A DNA stretch of 64,000 nt from Tychonema sp. LEGE 06208 (GTDB lineage Bacteria > Cyanobacteriota > Cyanobacteriia > Cyanobacteriales > Microcoleaceae), in the NCBI RefSeq assembly GCF_015207505.1, contig NZ_JADEWT010000010.1, positions 1 to 64,000 on the forward strand, written 5' to 3'. Position numbers and translations under genes: made by a program. The notes under the pieces are model-generated. The model was not told the DNA's origin. It made no database searches and saw only the letters and a list, made by a program, of their open reading frames with translations. Below are positions 42,800-54,300 of the stretch, in pieces (within the stretch, counting starts at the first letter, position 1; the number at the start of each line of letters is the position of its first letter).

Positions 42800-45700
42800 T
42801 TATACCGCCTTGATGGGTAAGGTGATGATAAATTCTGTTCCTTTTCCTAGTATAGAGTTAACCTTCAGGGAACCGCCATGTTTTTCCTCAACGATTTGAC
42901 GCGCGATCGCCAACCCTAAACCAGTTCCTTTCCCTACACTCTTAGTAGTAAATAAATGGTCAAATACTTTTTGTTTGACTGATTCATTCATTCCCTTGCC
43001 ATTATCAGCAATGGCAATTTTAACGACCTTATCTTCTACTGAAGTTGTAATTGTAATTCTGTTGGAATTTGCTTTAGCCTCAGCAAAACTCCGCCCTATA
43101 TTTGATTCTTCTAAGGCATCGATCGCATTCGCCATAATATTCATAAATACCTGGTTAAGCTGTCCTGGGAAGCATTCGATCGCTGGAATATTCCCGTAGT
43201 CTTTGACTACTTCAATGGCGGGTCGCTCATCGTTAGCTTTCAATCGATATTTGAGAATTAAGATCGTGCTATCTATCCCCTCGTGGATATTAAAAGGAAC
43301 TTTGTAGTCTTTGTCAGCCCTAGAAAAGGTGCGGAGGCTCGTGCTGATATCTTTGATGCGATCGCAACCCAATTGCATTGAGTCAATCATTTTGGGCAAG
43401 TCTGCGATAATATAGTCTAAATCGATATCTTCGGCATGGTCTGCAAGCTCTGTTTCCGGGGCGCGAGATCGATAGAGATTGAGATGCTCCACTAAGTCTT
43501 GAACTGTGGATTTAGCTTCATTCAAATTGCCAGAAATAAAGCCAACGGGGTTATTAATTTCGTGAGCCACGCCAGCAACTAAGTTTCCCAATGCCGACAT
43601 CTTTTCGCTTTGAATCATTTGCAATTGGGTTTGCTGTAAGTCATGCAAGGCTTGCTCTAGCTGCTGAGCATAGGTTTGTGACTGTTCATAAAGTTGGGCA
43701 TTTTCTAGGGAAATTGCAGCTTGAGCACAGAGTAAATTCAGGAGTTCCACGCGATCGCTCGTAAACGCTCCCTTGGCTAAATTATTTTCTAGATATAAAA
43801 TGCCCAATAATTTACCTTGATGCAAAATCGGGTTGCACAAGATACTCTGAGGCTGTTGACGCACAATATACGGGTCATTCGCTAAAATCGGATCTGCTGT
43901 TGCATCAATCAACACAACAGTTTGATTACTGTGCTTGACTTTGTAAATGAGCTTGTGGGGGATGTCTTGACTCTCTTCAACCCCAAGGTTCTGCAACACA
44001 ACTGGCTGTGTTGCCTGGGTAATTGAGCCTTTAATTAGCAAGTGACTGTCTCGCAACAGCATTAATACACATTTATCAGCCCCAGCATTTTCAATGACGA
44101 TTCTCAGTAACGATGCAAGCAGTTTTTCGAGTTCGATTTCGCTTGAGAGAGTTTGAGAAGCTTTGAGAATCGCTTTTAAATCTAGAATATCTGAGACACT
44201 GGTGCTAGAACTGGAAGAAGTGGTAGATGTCACAGTTCCCAAAGTGAAGATAGTTTCGTGAGTAGAAAGAAGCGAACGGGTTTGCTTTAATATTGGCGCA
44301 AGCAATTGGGGATAGCGTTGTTCTAAGTCGGCGACTTTGGCTTTTGCTCCCCAACGGGCATAGCAGTAGTAAGCTTCTTGCATATATACTGCGGCAATTT
44401 TTTCTTTACCCCAATCGAGATAGAATTTAGCTGCAAGTTCATTTGCTAAGGCTTCGTCTTGGATAAAACCATTGGCTTTAGCGCCCGCAATGGCCCGCTC
44501 ATAGCCATCAATTGCCTCTGAGATATTGCCCAAAACTCGACATCTTTCTGCTGCCAAGAGAGCCACCTTGTGCTGGTGATTCATAGGGGCATTCTCTGCC
44601 CAGGTTGATAGGCTAGCGTGATGCTGTTCCGCTAAAGCAAGTAGTTGTAACTGCTCATCCTCAGACTTACCTGCTACCACCGCTAAATAGGTTAACCCCC
44701 CATAGAAATGCAAGGCGGGAATATGCAGCATTCCGACAATACTACCTAAATATTGGCTAGCTTCATTGAGATATTCAAGGGCGCGGTTATAATCACCAAA
44801 CAAATAAGCCAAGATCAGCTTGTAGGTGTAAGCAATCCCAAGACCTGTTAGTTGCTTATTTTGAAGGTACTGTGGAAATATTTTCGTCTCGTCATAAGCA
44901 TCTCCAATCAACAGAGTTGGTTGATGGGTTTTTTCAAGCAAGCGCCCAAACAATGCTTGGTTCATTGTTAAGAAGGCTAGGGCATTATCCTGCTTTAGTG
45001 AAGCAATGACCGAACAAAACTGAGCGATTTCTGATTGAAGGGCAGATAATTCCTTTCCGGCATAGAAATAAGCGTAAAAATAGTGGGCCATACAATAGCT
45101 TAAATACAAAAAGTCACCGACTTCTATTCCTACTAAATATCCCTGCTTGAGCAAAGCAGCCATAGAAATCATAGATTCTTTTTGATGCTGGACACAGGCA
45201 GCAAAATGAAGTATTGTCAAACACTTGTACGCTTTTGTATTGAGCCGATCGATTAAAGTTAAAGCCATTTTCCCCAAGTGATAGCCCCGCTCGACTTGAC
45301 CCAAGCCCGTCGTTAAGACCAAGCCATAGGTAGCATAGCCAACACTCGAAACAGGAGCATTGCCAAACTGGAGCGACAAGCTCACAATTTTTGCACAAAC
45401 AAAGGGCAGAAATGTAGGTCGAGCTTGTAATACCATTGGCATGATCGTTCCCAGCAGTTCCATTGCAGCAATTGTCGTCGGGTCAGTCATTACAGGCAAG
45501 TTGACCAAATCCTCAATGACTTTCCCCTCTAGCTCGACTTCCACATTTTGTATGGTTTGTTCGCTTAGGCTCGGTGTGATGTCTGAGGGAAATTCTATCC
45601 CCAATTGAGTGACGGCTTGAGCAGCAATGGCGATCGCATCCGCCAATTGATTCTGAGCCGTCAACACCCTGATTTGCACCATATAAACAGGCACTTTATC

Positions 45701-48253
45701 CAACACCGTCTGAGCTTTATCCAAAACCTGTTGAACTTGGGCGATCGCTTCCTCAAAATCAGCCTTTAAACAGGCCACATCTGCGGCGATCCCATGGAGT
45801 TTTAAGCTCAACTCATACTGAGTTTGCCAACTATCTTCCGAGAGTAATTCCAGTCCCACCGTCACCAAGTCTCTCGCCACGCCATAAGCGGTTGCCTTTT
45901 TCGCTTTTTCGATCGCAGCTAGATTTAGTCGAATCAAAGACTCACGTTCGGCTTGATGACTTAGCAACCCACGACTTAGATTTAGATGACTGACAATATC
46001 AAATAACTTCTCCTCTCGCTCTGCTGCTGACAAACGAGTTTGGAGTAACTGACCCATTTTGAGGTGAGTGGCCTGTTTTTGGTCTTCAGGAATTAGTGAG
46101 TAGGCGGCCTGTTGCACGCGATCGTGGAAAAAGCGATAGTGAATTTGCTCCGAAATCTCTTCACTCAGGGATCGATGCTCCTGGGGTTGATTATCATCCA
46201 AATAAAACTTATAGATTTTACCCTCCGGCACAATCAGCCCCTCTTTGAGCGCAGACCACAAAGTCAAGGCTACTTGAATTTCGTCTTGTTCTGAAACAAT
46301 CGTCAAAGTCTTGAGGTCAAATTTTGCCCCAATACAAGCGGCAAATTTAAGCTGTTCTTGGGTGGTAACGGGCAGTTTTCGTAACTGCAAAGCCATGAAT
46401 TCCACCACATCATCGGTTAAGGCTGCATCCTGTACCTGCACTAGGTCGCATTGCCAGTGACAAACCTCCCGGTCAAAAGTAATCAGACTATCTTGATGTA
46501 ATGCCTTAAGAAATTGGGTCGCAAAGAACGGATTGCCCTGGGTCTTTTGTATGACCAGGTTGGTTAAGGGCTGCACAGCGCTTTGTGAGGCTTGAAAAGC
46601 ATCAGCAATTAGGTGATTGAGGCTATCAGCACTCAAGGGACTGAGGGTGAGAGTTTCAAGGGTAACATCGGCATTTTCTAGGGTCTTAACTGTCATCAAA
46701 AAGGGATGACCGGGAAATACTTCATTATCTCGATAGGCTCCTAAGACCAAGAGACATTGAGAGTGAGATTGGGCTTCCGTCAACAAACTTTGCATGAGGT
46801 CCAAGGAGGCGGAGTCAGCCCATTGCAGGTCATCGATAAAGATGACTAGGGGATGTTCTACCTTCGCAAAAACCTGAATAAAGTTTTGGAACAGGAGGTT
46901 AAAGCGATTTTGGGCTGCCTCACCGGAAAGTTCTGGAGTGGGAGGTTGTGACCCAATAATCCATTCGAGTTCAGGAATCAAATCGATGAGGACTTGACCG
47001 CTATCTCCTAGTGCTTTGAGCAGCTTTTCTTTCCAGGTTTGTAACTGCCGATCGGATTCTGAGAGTAGTTGATTCATCAAATCTCGCAGTGCTTGGACAA
47101 AGGCTGACAGGGGAATGTTGCGGTTGAATTGGTCGAATTTGCCTTTGATGAAGTAGCCTTTTTGCTGGGTAATGGGTTTGTGGACTTCATTGACTACGGC
47201 GGTTTTGCCAATCCCAGAGAATCCCGCCACTAGCATGAGTTCTGAACTGCCTTGGGAAACGCGATCGAAGGCTTTAAGTAATGCTTGAACCTCAGTTTCT
47301 CGACCATAGAGTTTCTCAGGGATGAGGAAGCGATCGCATACATCCCTTCGCGCCATTTCAAAACTCTGAATTTCACCAGTTTCTTGAAGTTGAGTTAGAC
47401 ATTTTTCTAAGTCAAACTTCAATCCCAAAGCATTTTGATATCTATCTTCGGCATTTTTTGCCATCAATTTGCTGACAATTTTTGATAGTACAGAGGGAAT
47501 TTCCGAGTTAATTTCATGTATTAATGGCGAGGATTTGGTAATATGAGAATGTACCAACTCCATTGGATCGTTGGATTCAAAAGGTAACTTTCCGGTTAGT
47601 AATTCAAAGAAGGTAACACCCAAAGAATAAAAGTCAGTCCGATAGTCAATTCCCCGATTCATTCGGCCTGTTTGCTCTGGGGAAATATAAGCAAGTGTCC
47701 CTTCTAACACATTGGGATTAATTAGTGTTAGGGTTTCCCTTGGTAGTAGAGATGCAATACTAAAGTCGATTAATTTGACTTGTTTAGTTTGGGGATTAAT
47801 TAAAATATTACTGGGTTTAATATCTTTATGAATGACGCGATCGCGATACAATATATCTAAGGTATTGCAGAGTGCGATCCCTATTACTAAAAACTCCCTC
47901 AAAGATAGTGCGTTCTTCCCTTTAATCGCCCATTCCTGAAGGGAAATCCCACCAAAATCTTCCATGATTAACGCATAGCCATTTTGGTAAGGTTCCAGGC
48001 TATAAGTTTGGATGATTCCAGGTTTATGAAGATTTTTAGCAATGGTATATTGATTGCGAAACTGCACGAGTTCGCTAAAGGTAGGATAGTCATTTTTTAG
48101 CAGCTTGATGACGACAGGTAATCGATCGTGGTTACGGATGGCTCGATATACTAAGGTTCGACTTCCTGAATAAACTGTCTCGACAATTTGATAGTTGGGA
48201 ATTTGAACGGTTGTGTGAGGTTTGCTGTTTTGGTCAGAGTTATTAATGGTCAT
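42800..48253 (-). CDS. HstK-type kinase/ATPase/histidine kinase fusion, array gene B
   Basis: An 1817-residue paralogue of gene A with the same module order. The kinase-like domain has HKDIKPSN and DFSIAS; the ATPase has GFSGIGKTAV and LVIFIDDLQWADSAS; a helical region carries AYYCYARWGAKAKVADLEQRYPQLLAPIL; GAF follows with LCNPILHQGKLLGILYLENNL; then His1564 in GVAHEINNP and GKGTGLGLA. The C-terminal ~50 codons are nearly identical in DNA to those of gene C, and the N-terminal ~75 codons to those of gene A, so the gene is a mosaic. The region 43370-44300 also closely follows gene A. No transmembrane segments. It probably shares a transcript with its neighbours. Confidence 0.92.
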   Translation of the reverse strand: MTINNSDQNSKPHTTVQIPNYQIVETVYSGSRTLVYRAIRNHDRLPVVIKLLKNDYPTFSELVQFRNQYTIAKNLHKPGIIQTYSLEPYQNGYALIMEDFGGISLQEWAIKGKNALSLREFLVIGIALCNTLDILYRDRVIHKDIKPSNILINPQTKQVKLIDFSIASLLPRETLTLINPNVLEGTLAYISPEQTGRMNRGIDYRTDFYSLGVTFFELLTGKLPFESNDPMELVHSHITKSSPLIHEINSEIPSVLSKIVSKLMAKNAEDRYQNALGLKFDLEKCLTQLQETGEIQSFEMARRDVCDRFLIPEKLYGRETEVQALLKAFDRVSQGSSELMLVAGFSGIGKTAVVNEVHKPITQQKGYFIKGKFDQFNRNIPLSAFVQALRDLMNQLLSESDRQLQTWKEKLLKALGDSGQVLIDLIPELEWIIGSQPPTPELSGEAAQNRFNLLFQNFIQVFAKVEHPLVIFIDDLQWADSASLDLMQSLLTEAQSHSQCLLVLGAYRDNEVFPGHPFLMTVKTLENADVTLETLTLSPLSADSLNHLIADAFQASQSAVQPLTNLVIQKTQGNPFFATQFLKALHQDSLITFDREVCHWQCDLVQVQDAALTDDVVEFMALQLRKLPVTTQEQLKFAACIGAKFDLKTLTIVSEQDEIQVALTLWSALKEGLIVPEGKIYKFYLDDNQPQEHRSLSEEISEQIHYRFFHDRVQQAAYSLIPEDQKQATHLKMGQLLQTRLSAAEREEKLFDIVSHLNLSRGLLSHQAERESLIRLNLAAIEKAKKATAYGVARDLVTVGLELLSEDSWQTQYELSLKLHGIAADVACLKADFEEAIAQVQQVLDKAQTVLDKVPVYMVQIRVLTAQNQLADAIAIAAQAVTQLGIEFPSDITPSLSEQTIQNVEVELEGKVIEDLVNLPVMTDPTTIAAMELLGTIMPMVLQARPTFLPFVCAKIVSLSLQFGNAPVSSVGYATYGLVLTTGLGQVERGYHLGKMALTLIDRLNTKAYKCLTILHFAACVQHQKESMISMAALLKQGYLVGIEVGDFLYLSYCMAHYFYAYFYAGKELSALQSEIAQFCSVIASLKQDNALAFLTMNQALFGRLLEKTHQPTLLIGDAYDETKIFPQYLQNKQLTGLGIAYTYKLILAYLFGDYNRALEYLNEASQYLGSIVGMLHIPALHFYGGLTYLAVVAGKSEDEQLQLLALAEQHHASLSTWAENAPMNHQHKVALLAAERCRVLGNISEAIDGYERAIAGAKANGFIQDEALANELAAKFYLDWGKEKIAAVYMQEAYYCYARWGAKAKVADLEQRYPQLLAPILKQTRSLLSTHETIFTLGTVTSTTSSSSSTSVSDILDLKAILKASQTLSSEIELEKLLASLLRIVIENAGADKCVLMLLRDSHLLIKGSITQATQPVVLQNLGVEESQDIPHKLIYKVKHSNQTVVLIDATADPILANDPYIVRQQPQSILCNPILHQGKLLGILYLENNLAKGAFTSDRVELLNLLCAQAAISLENAQLYEQSQTYAQQLEQALHDLQQTQLQMIQSEKMSALGNLVAGVAHEINNPVGFISGNLNEAKSTVQDLVEHLNLYRSRAPETELADHAEDIDLDYIIADLPKMIDSMQLGCDRIKDISTSLRTFSRADKDYKVPFNIHEGIDSTILILKYRLKANDERPAIEVVKDYGNIPAIECFPGQLNQVFMNIMANAIDALEESNIGRSFAEAKANSNRITITTSVEDKVVKIAIADNGKGMNESVKQKVFDHLFTTKSVGKGTGLGLAIARQIVEEKHGGSLKVNSILGKGTEFIITLPIKAV

Positions 48254-48322
48254 AGTTTTTTGAGGATTTATGAGTGAGCGATCGCTTACATGAGTCCGAA
48301 TACTAGGGAAGAATTAACTTGT
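48254..48322 (-). other. Array spacer C-B
   Basis: 69 bp, base-identical to 42731-42799. Part of the roughly 0.6-kb block shared between the two junctions. Confidence 0.75.
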
Positions 48323-51300
48323 TTATACCGCCTTGATGGGTAAGGTGATGATAAATTCTGTTCCTTTTCCTAGTATAGAGTTAACCTTCAGGGAACCGCC
48401 ATGTTTTTCCTCAACGATTTGACGCGCGATCGCCAACCCTAAACCAGTTCCTTTCCCTACAATCTTAGTAGTAAATAAATTATCAAAAACTTTCTGCCGC
48501 ACCGCTTCATTCATACCAATGCCATTGTCTGTAATCCGAATTACAACCTGTTTTCTATCTCCCGATAATTCTGTAGTGACAATAATTTGATTAGGATTGG
48601 CTTTAATCTCTGCATAACTACGTCCAATATTTAACTCATCCAAAGCATCGATCGCATTCCCCAAAATATTCATAAATACCTGATTTAATTGTCCGGCATA
48701 GCATTCAATTTTTGGGAGATCGCCATAGTCCTTAATAACTTGGATTTTGGGGCGAGTGTCGTTGGCTTTCAGACGATGTTTGAGGATCATAATTGTACTA
48801 TCAATGCCTTCGTGGATATTGCAGGCAACGGGGCGATCGCTATCCGCACGCGAGAATGTCCGCAGACTAATACTAATGTCTTGAATTCGCTTCACGCCTT
48901 CTTGCATCGATTCAATTAACTTGGGTAAGTCTTCCCGGATGTAGTCAAGCTCAATAGTTTCAAGTTCCTCTTGAATTTCTGGATCTAGTTGGGGATATTT
49001 TTGTTGCACTAGATCGATCAATCCAAACAAATCGTTAATGTAATCTAAGGCTGGGGTAATATTACCAGTCAGGAAGCCGACAGGGTTGTTGATTTCGTGA
49101 GCAACGCCAGCTACTAAGTTACCCAATGCTGACATTTTTTCGCTTTGAATCATTTGCAATTGGGTTTGCTGCAAGTTTTGTAAGGCTTGCTCTAATTCTT
49201 GAGATTTTTGGATGATGGCGGCTTCAGCACGTTTGCGATCGCTAATATCTAACACATTACCAAGAATCACTGCTTTGCCATCGAGGATAATGCGGTTGAG
49301 CGTGACATCGACCTCAAAGACTGTATTAGAATCAATTTTTCTGACATTCCACTCAAATTGAATTGTTTCCCCAGCTAATACCCTTCTCCACCAGTCTTCT
49401 ACCAGATGGAACGGATTATCCGGTGTAGAATAGTCATTCAAGATCGAGCATTGCAGCGCTTGCTCTCGCTCCACACCAAACATTTCTAATACTCTGTTAT
49501 TAACATCTAGCACCTTGCCATCCAGATCGTGAATTATGATGGCACTACTAACGTTGTTGAAAATGGTACGGAGGTTCTGCTCGGAAATTTGTAGGGCAGT
49601 TTCCGCAGCTTTATATTCAGCTTCGCTGCGTTTACGATCGCTCACATCAAAGACAACACCATCCCATACAGTTAACCCATCGCCTCGTCGTTCTGGTTGG
49701 GATATCGCTTGCACCCATTTCATGGTGCCGGACGGGGTGACACTGCGCCATTCATGATTAAATGGGGTCAGGGTTTGGGCAGATTTGGTAATTGCTTGTT
49801 CAACATCAGCAAGATCGCCGGCATCAACTGGATCGAAGACATTGATGATTCCTGCCATCACCATTTCTGGCTCAGCTTCATACAGATTGATGCAACCAGA
49901 ACTTGCGTAGGTTATAGACTTAGCACCATCCGCAGCCAACTGTAATTGAAAGACCATCCCTGGAATATTGTCAGCCATCTTATGGAAGCGGGCTTCGCTG
50001 GCACGGAGTTCTGTCAAAGCTTGTTGTGACTGTTGATAGAGGCGGGCATTTTCGATGGAAATTGCTGCTTGGGAGCAGAGCAGATTGAGCAGTTCGACGC
50101 GATCGCTCGTAAATGCTCCAATTGTCAGATTATTTTCCAAGTATAAAATTCCAATCAACTTACCTTGATTGAGAATTGGACTACAAAGCACACTTTTAGG
50201 CTGGTGTTTTTCAATATAGCGATCGCCAGAAAACTCAGGATATAACCTAGCATCAACCAGTACCAGAGGTTTCAAACTCCGCTTAACAGTATTCACCAAA
50301 GCGATCGCCACATTCTGACTTGATTCTAGCGGCATCGGCGGTAATAGCTGCGGTTCTTGTCCCTCTTCCACAAAGGCTGCTACCTGTAACTCAATATCTT
50401 GTTTAAGCAATAACACACACTTACTTGCCCCAGCATTTGTCATCACTATTTGTAACAGAGTAGTCAAGAGTTGATCGAGTTCAATTTCCCCTGAAATAGC
50501 TTGAGATACTTTAAGCAGAGTTGCCAAATCTAGAACTTCCGAGACGCTACTAGAGGTTTTGGTAGAAGCGATCGTTCCCAGTGCGATAGTTTCCTTGAAG
50601 GAGACAGAGGTATGAGGTTGCAGAAGGATGGGCGCGAGGAGTTGAGGATAACGTTTTTCTAAATCAGTCACTTTAGCTTTGGCTCCCCATCGGGCATAAC
50701 AGTAATAGGCTTCAATCATGTAGGCTTGGGCAATTTTTTCTTTACCCCAGTCAAGATAAAATTTGGCGGCAAGTTCATTACCTAGTGCTTCTTCGTTGAG
50801 AAATAGATGTTCTTTAGCGAGCGAAATGGCGCGATCGTACAAGTCTATGGCATCGGCTTTATTACCCAAAATCCGATATTTTTCTCCTTCAACTAAATAC
50901 CATTTATGCTGATGATTCATGGGCGCATTTTGCGCCCACTGTTGCAGAATAGTTTGATGACTTTCCACCAGGGCGAGTATTTCAGATTGCTCCTGCTTTG
51001 GCTTTGTGGGGAAGATTGCCAGGTACGTCAAGGCTGCATATAAATGAAAAATAGGAACTTGAATTAATCCCGATATTGCCATCAAATACGGCTTCGCTTG
51101 GGCAATGTAATCTAGGGCAGACTTGTTGTTGCCATAACAGTAGGCAAGTAAAAGTTTGTAAACATAGACCTTAGCGAGCACCGTAAGTTCATTATTCTGA
51201 TGATGCTTAGGAAGCATCACCGTTTCATCGTAGGCCTTGCCGATTAAGCAATCCGACGGAATACAGACTTTTCTCAAGTTATTCACAGTCTGCTGCATCA

Positions 51301-54300
51301 TATCAAAATAAGTCTGAGCCGAATATTGTTTCGCCTGTGCCATCACAGCACTATAAATTGCTATTTCGGTCTCCCAAGTGTCTAGTTCCACCCCACCGAA
51401 AAAGTTGGATTCGAGATAATTGAGTATGCTATAGCCAGATTGTAAAAAATTTCCTGTTTCCATAGCAGCCGTATAGCTACCTTTCAGCGTCGGTATCGTT
51501 GCCCTTATAGCTTCTTGGCGATGCTGAATAAAGCTCCCAAAAAAAGCTGGAATTGTGGCTTCAAGTTCGCGGATATTGAACCTATCGAGCAAATTCATCG
51601 CCAATTTACCAAAGCTATAGCCTGTTTCCACCTCTCCCAAAAAGGCACATAATACCATTCCGTGAATTGCATACCCCACCGTCGATGTGGGTGCATTCCC
51701 AAAGTCCATCGATAAACTCACCATCATGGAGCTAAGGATGGGTAGCAATCCTGGCCTTGCCAGAAAAACGGGCGGAAATAAAGTTCCCAATAGTTGTATT
51801 GCTGCCTGAGTTGTGGCATCACTCATCACTGGTAGGTCAACCAGTTCTTCAATCAGTTTGTCACCTTGTTGGCTGCCAAGGATTTGTAGTGCTTTGCCAA
51901 TTTTATTTTCATCAGTTTCGGTGGGGATTTTAACACCTAATTGCTCCAGTGCATCTCTCCCTACCGCGATCGCTTCTAACATCTTGCCTTGGGCTGTCTG
52001 GGAAGCGATTTTAAGTTCGTAAATTTTCACTTTGTCTAAAATTGTCTGAGTTGATTGCAACACCAGTGTGGCCATCTGTTCCAGGCCATCAAAGTCATGA
52101 TTCAAATAGACAACTTCGGCAGCAGCAACATAGAGATTTAGAGTCAATTCATACTGATTAACCCAGCAGTTGCTTGTGAGTAAATCAATCCCTATTTGTA
52201 AATAAATCCTTGCTGCGGCGTAAGCTGTAGAATTTCTCGCCTTAACTCCAGCTTTCAAATTCAGTTGAGCTAATGTTTGGCGTTCGGTTGGTTTGCTGAT
52301 TAATTCAATTCCTAAATTCAAATGCCCGACAATATCAAACAGTTTTTCCTCTTGCTCTATCTCTGAGGAATTTTGTAGGACTAATTGTCCGATTTTGAGA
52401 TGAGTTGCTTGTTTGCGATCGTCAGGAATTAGGGAATAAGCAGCTTGTTGGACGCGATCGTGCAGAAACTTGTAGGAACAGGTATCAACCTTTTTTGATA
52501 ATATTTGAACTGTGGCTGATTCCTCGGCTTGATAAAACTTGTATACCTCATTAATTGGAATTACAAATCCTTCTTGCAATGCTTTCCACAAGTCCGCAGC
52601 GGTTTCGATCTGAGACTTTTCATAGACGATCGCCAACGTCCCCAAATCAAACTGATTGCCAATACAGGCTGCCAGTTTCAAAATATCTTGAGTGTTGGGT
52701 GGCAATTTCTGAAGCTGTTGCGCCATAAATTCCACCACATCATCGGTGAGGGCAAGCGATCGCACTTGCGCTACATCACACTGCCAGGAGCCTGTATTCC
52801 AGTCAAACGCAATCAGCCCATCCTCATACAACGCCTTGAGAAACTGCGTCGTAAAAAACGGATTGCCCTTGGCTTTTTGATAGACTAACTCTGTTAACAG
52901 CATTGCCCGTTCGATCGCACAACTCAAAGTGTCTGCAATCATAAGATTCACGTCAGATTGGCTTAACGGAGTCAATGCGATCGTGTTGACAGTTGCCATT
53001 GTTTTTTGGATTTCTTCCAACGCCAGCATCAGCGGATGAGCTGGAAAAACTTCATTATCGCGGTAAGCACCAATAATGAATAGATAGCCCCCCTCTGCTT
53101 GACTCATCAACAACTTCATCAAACCCAAAGATGCTGAATCTGCCCACTGTAAATCGTCCAGAAACATCACCAATGGATGCTCTAACGTGGCAAACACCTC
53201 AATGAACTTCACAAACAGTAAATTGAAGCGATTCTGTGCCGCACTAGCAGCAAGTTCGATCGCAGATGGTTGTTTGCCAATAATTTCTTCTAGTTCAGGA
53301 ATTACATCGATCAAGACTTGCCCGTTTTCACCCAAAGCAGACAAGATTTTGGCTTTCCACTGTTCTAACTGAGCATCGCTTTCACTCAGCAGTTGCCCCA
53401 TCAGATCGCGGAATGTTTGTACTAATCCAGAAAACGGGATATTGCGTTGAAACTGATCGTACTTGCCTTTGATGAAGTAGCCTTTCGATCGCACGATTGG
53501 CTTATGCACTTCATTGACAATTGCCGTTTTGCCAATCCCCGAAAAGCCTGTCACTAGCATTAGCTCAGATGCGCCATTGGCGACTCGTCCAAATGCTTGG
53601 ATTAAGGTTTCTATTTCCGCTTCTCGTCCAAAAAGTTTATCTGGTATTAAAAAGCGATCGCTTAAGTCTCTCTGTCCAATTTGAAAATATTCAATCTTTG
53701 CTGTTTCATTCAATTGCAACAGACATTGTTCTAAGTCATGTTTGAGTCCCAATGTACTGTGATAGCGGTCTTCGGCATTTTTGGCGATTAATTTCATCAC
53801 AATATCGCAGAGAACTTGAGGAATACCTTTTCCTTTCCCCCTTGTTCTTAAATTGGGCGGTTGTTTGGCAATATGGCAATGCACCAACTCCATTGGATCG
53901 TCAGACTGAAACGGAAGTTTTCCAGTTAGTAATTCAAACCAGGTGATACCTAATGAGTAATAGTCACTGCGATAGTCTATACCTCGATTCATCCGTCCGG
54001 TTTGCTCTGGGGAGAGGTATGCTAGGGTTCCTTCTAAGGCATTAATGCTCTGAATTTGTTGGGTTTCTCTCGGTAGTAGAGTCGAGATGGAGAAGTCAAT
54101 TAATTTAACTTGCTTTGTATCCGGGTGAATAAGGATATTGGCAGGCTTAATATCCTTGTGAATGACGCGCTGTTGATGTATGGAATGGAGGATATCTGTC
54201 AAGGACCAAGCAATAGGAAGAAACTCCTCTATTGTTAGTGGTTTTTTATGCGTAAATTGTTCTAAGGAAATGCCGCCAAAATCTTCCATTACCAGGGCAT

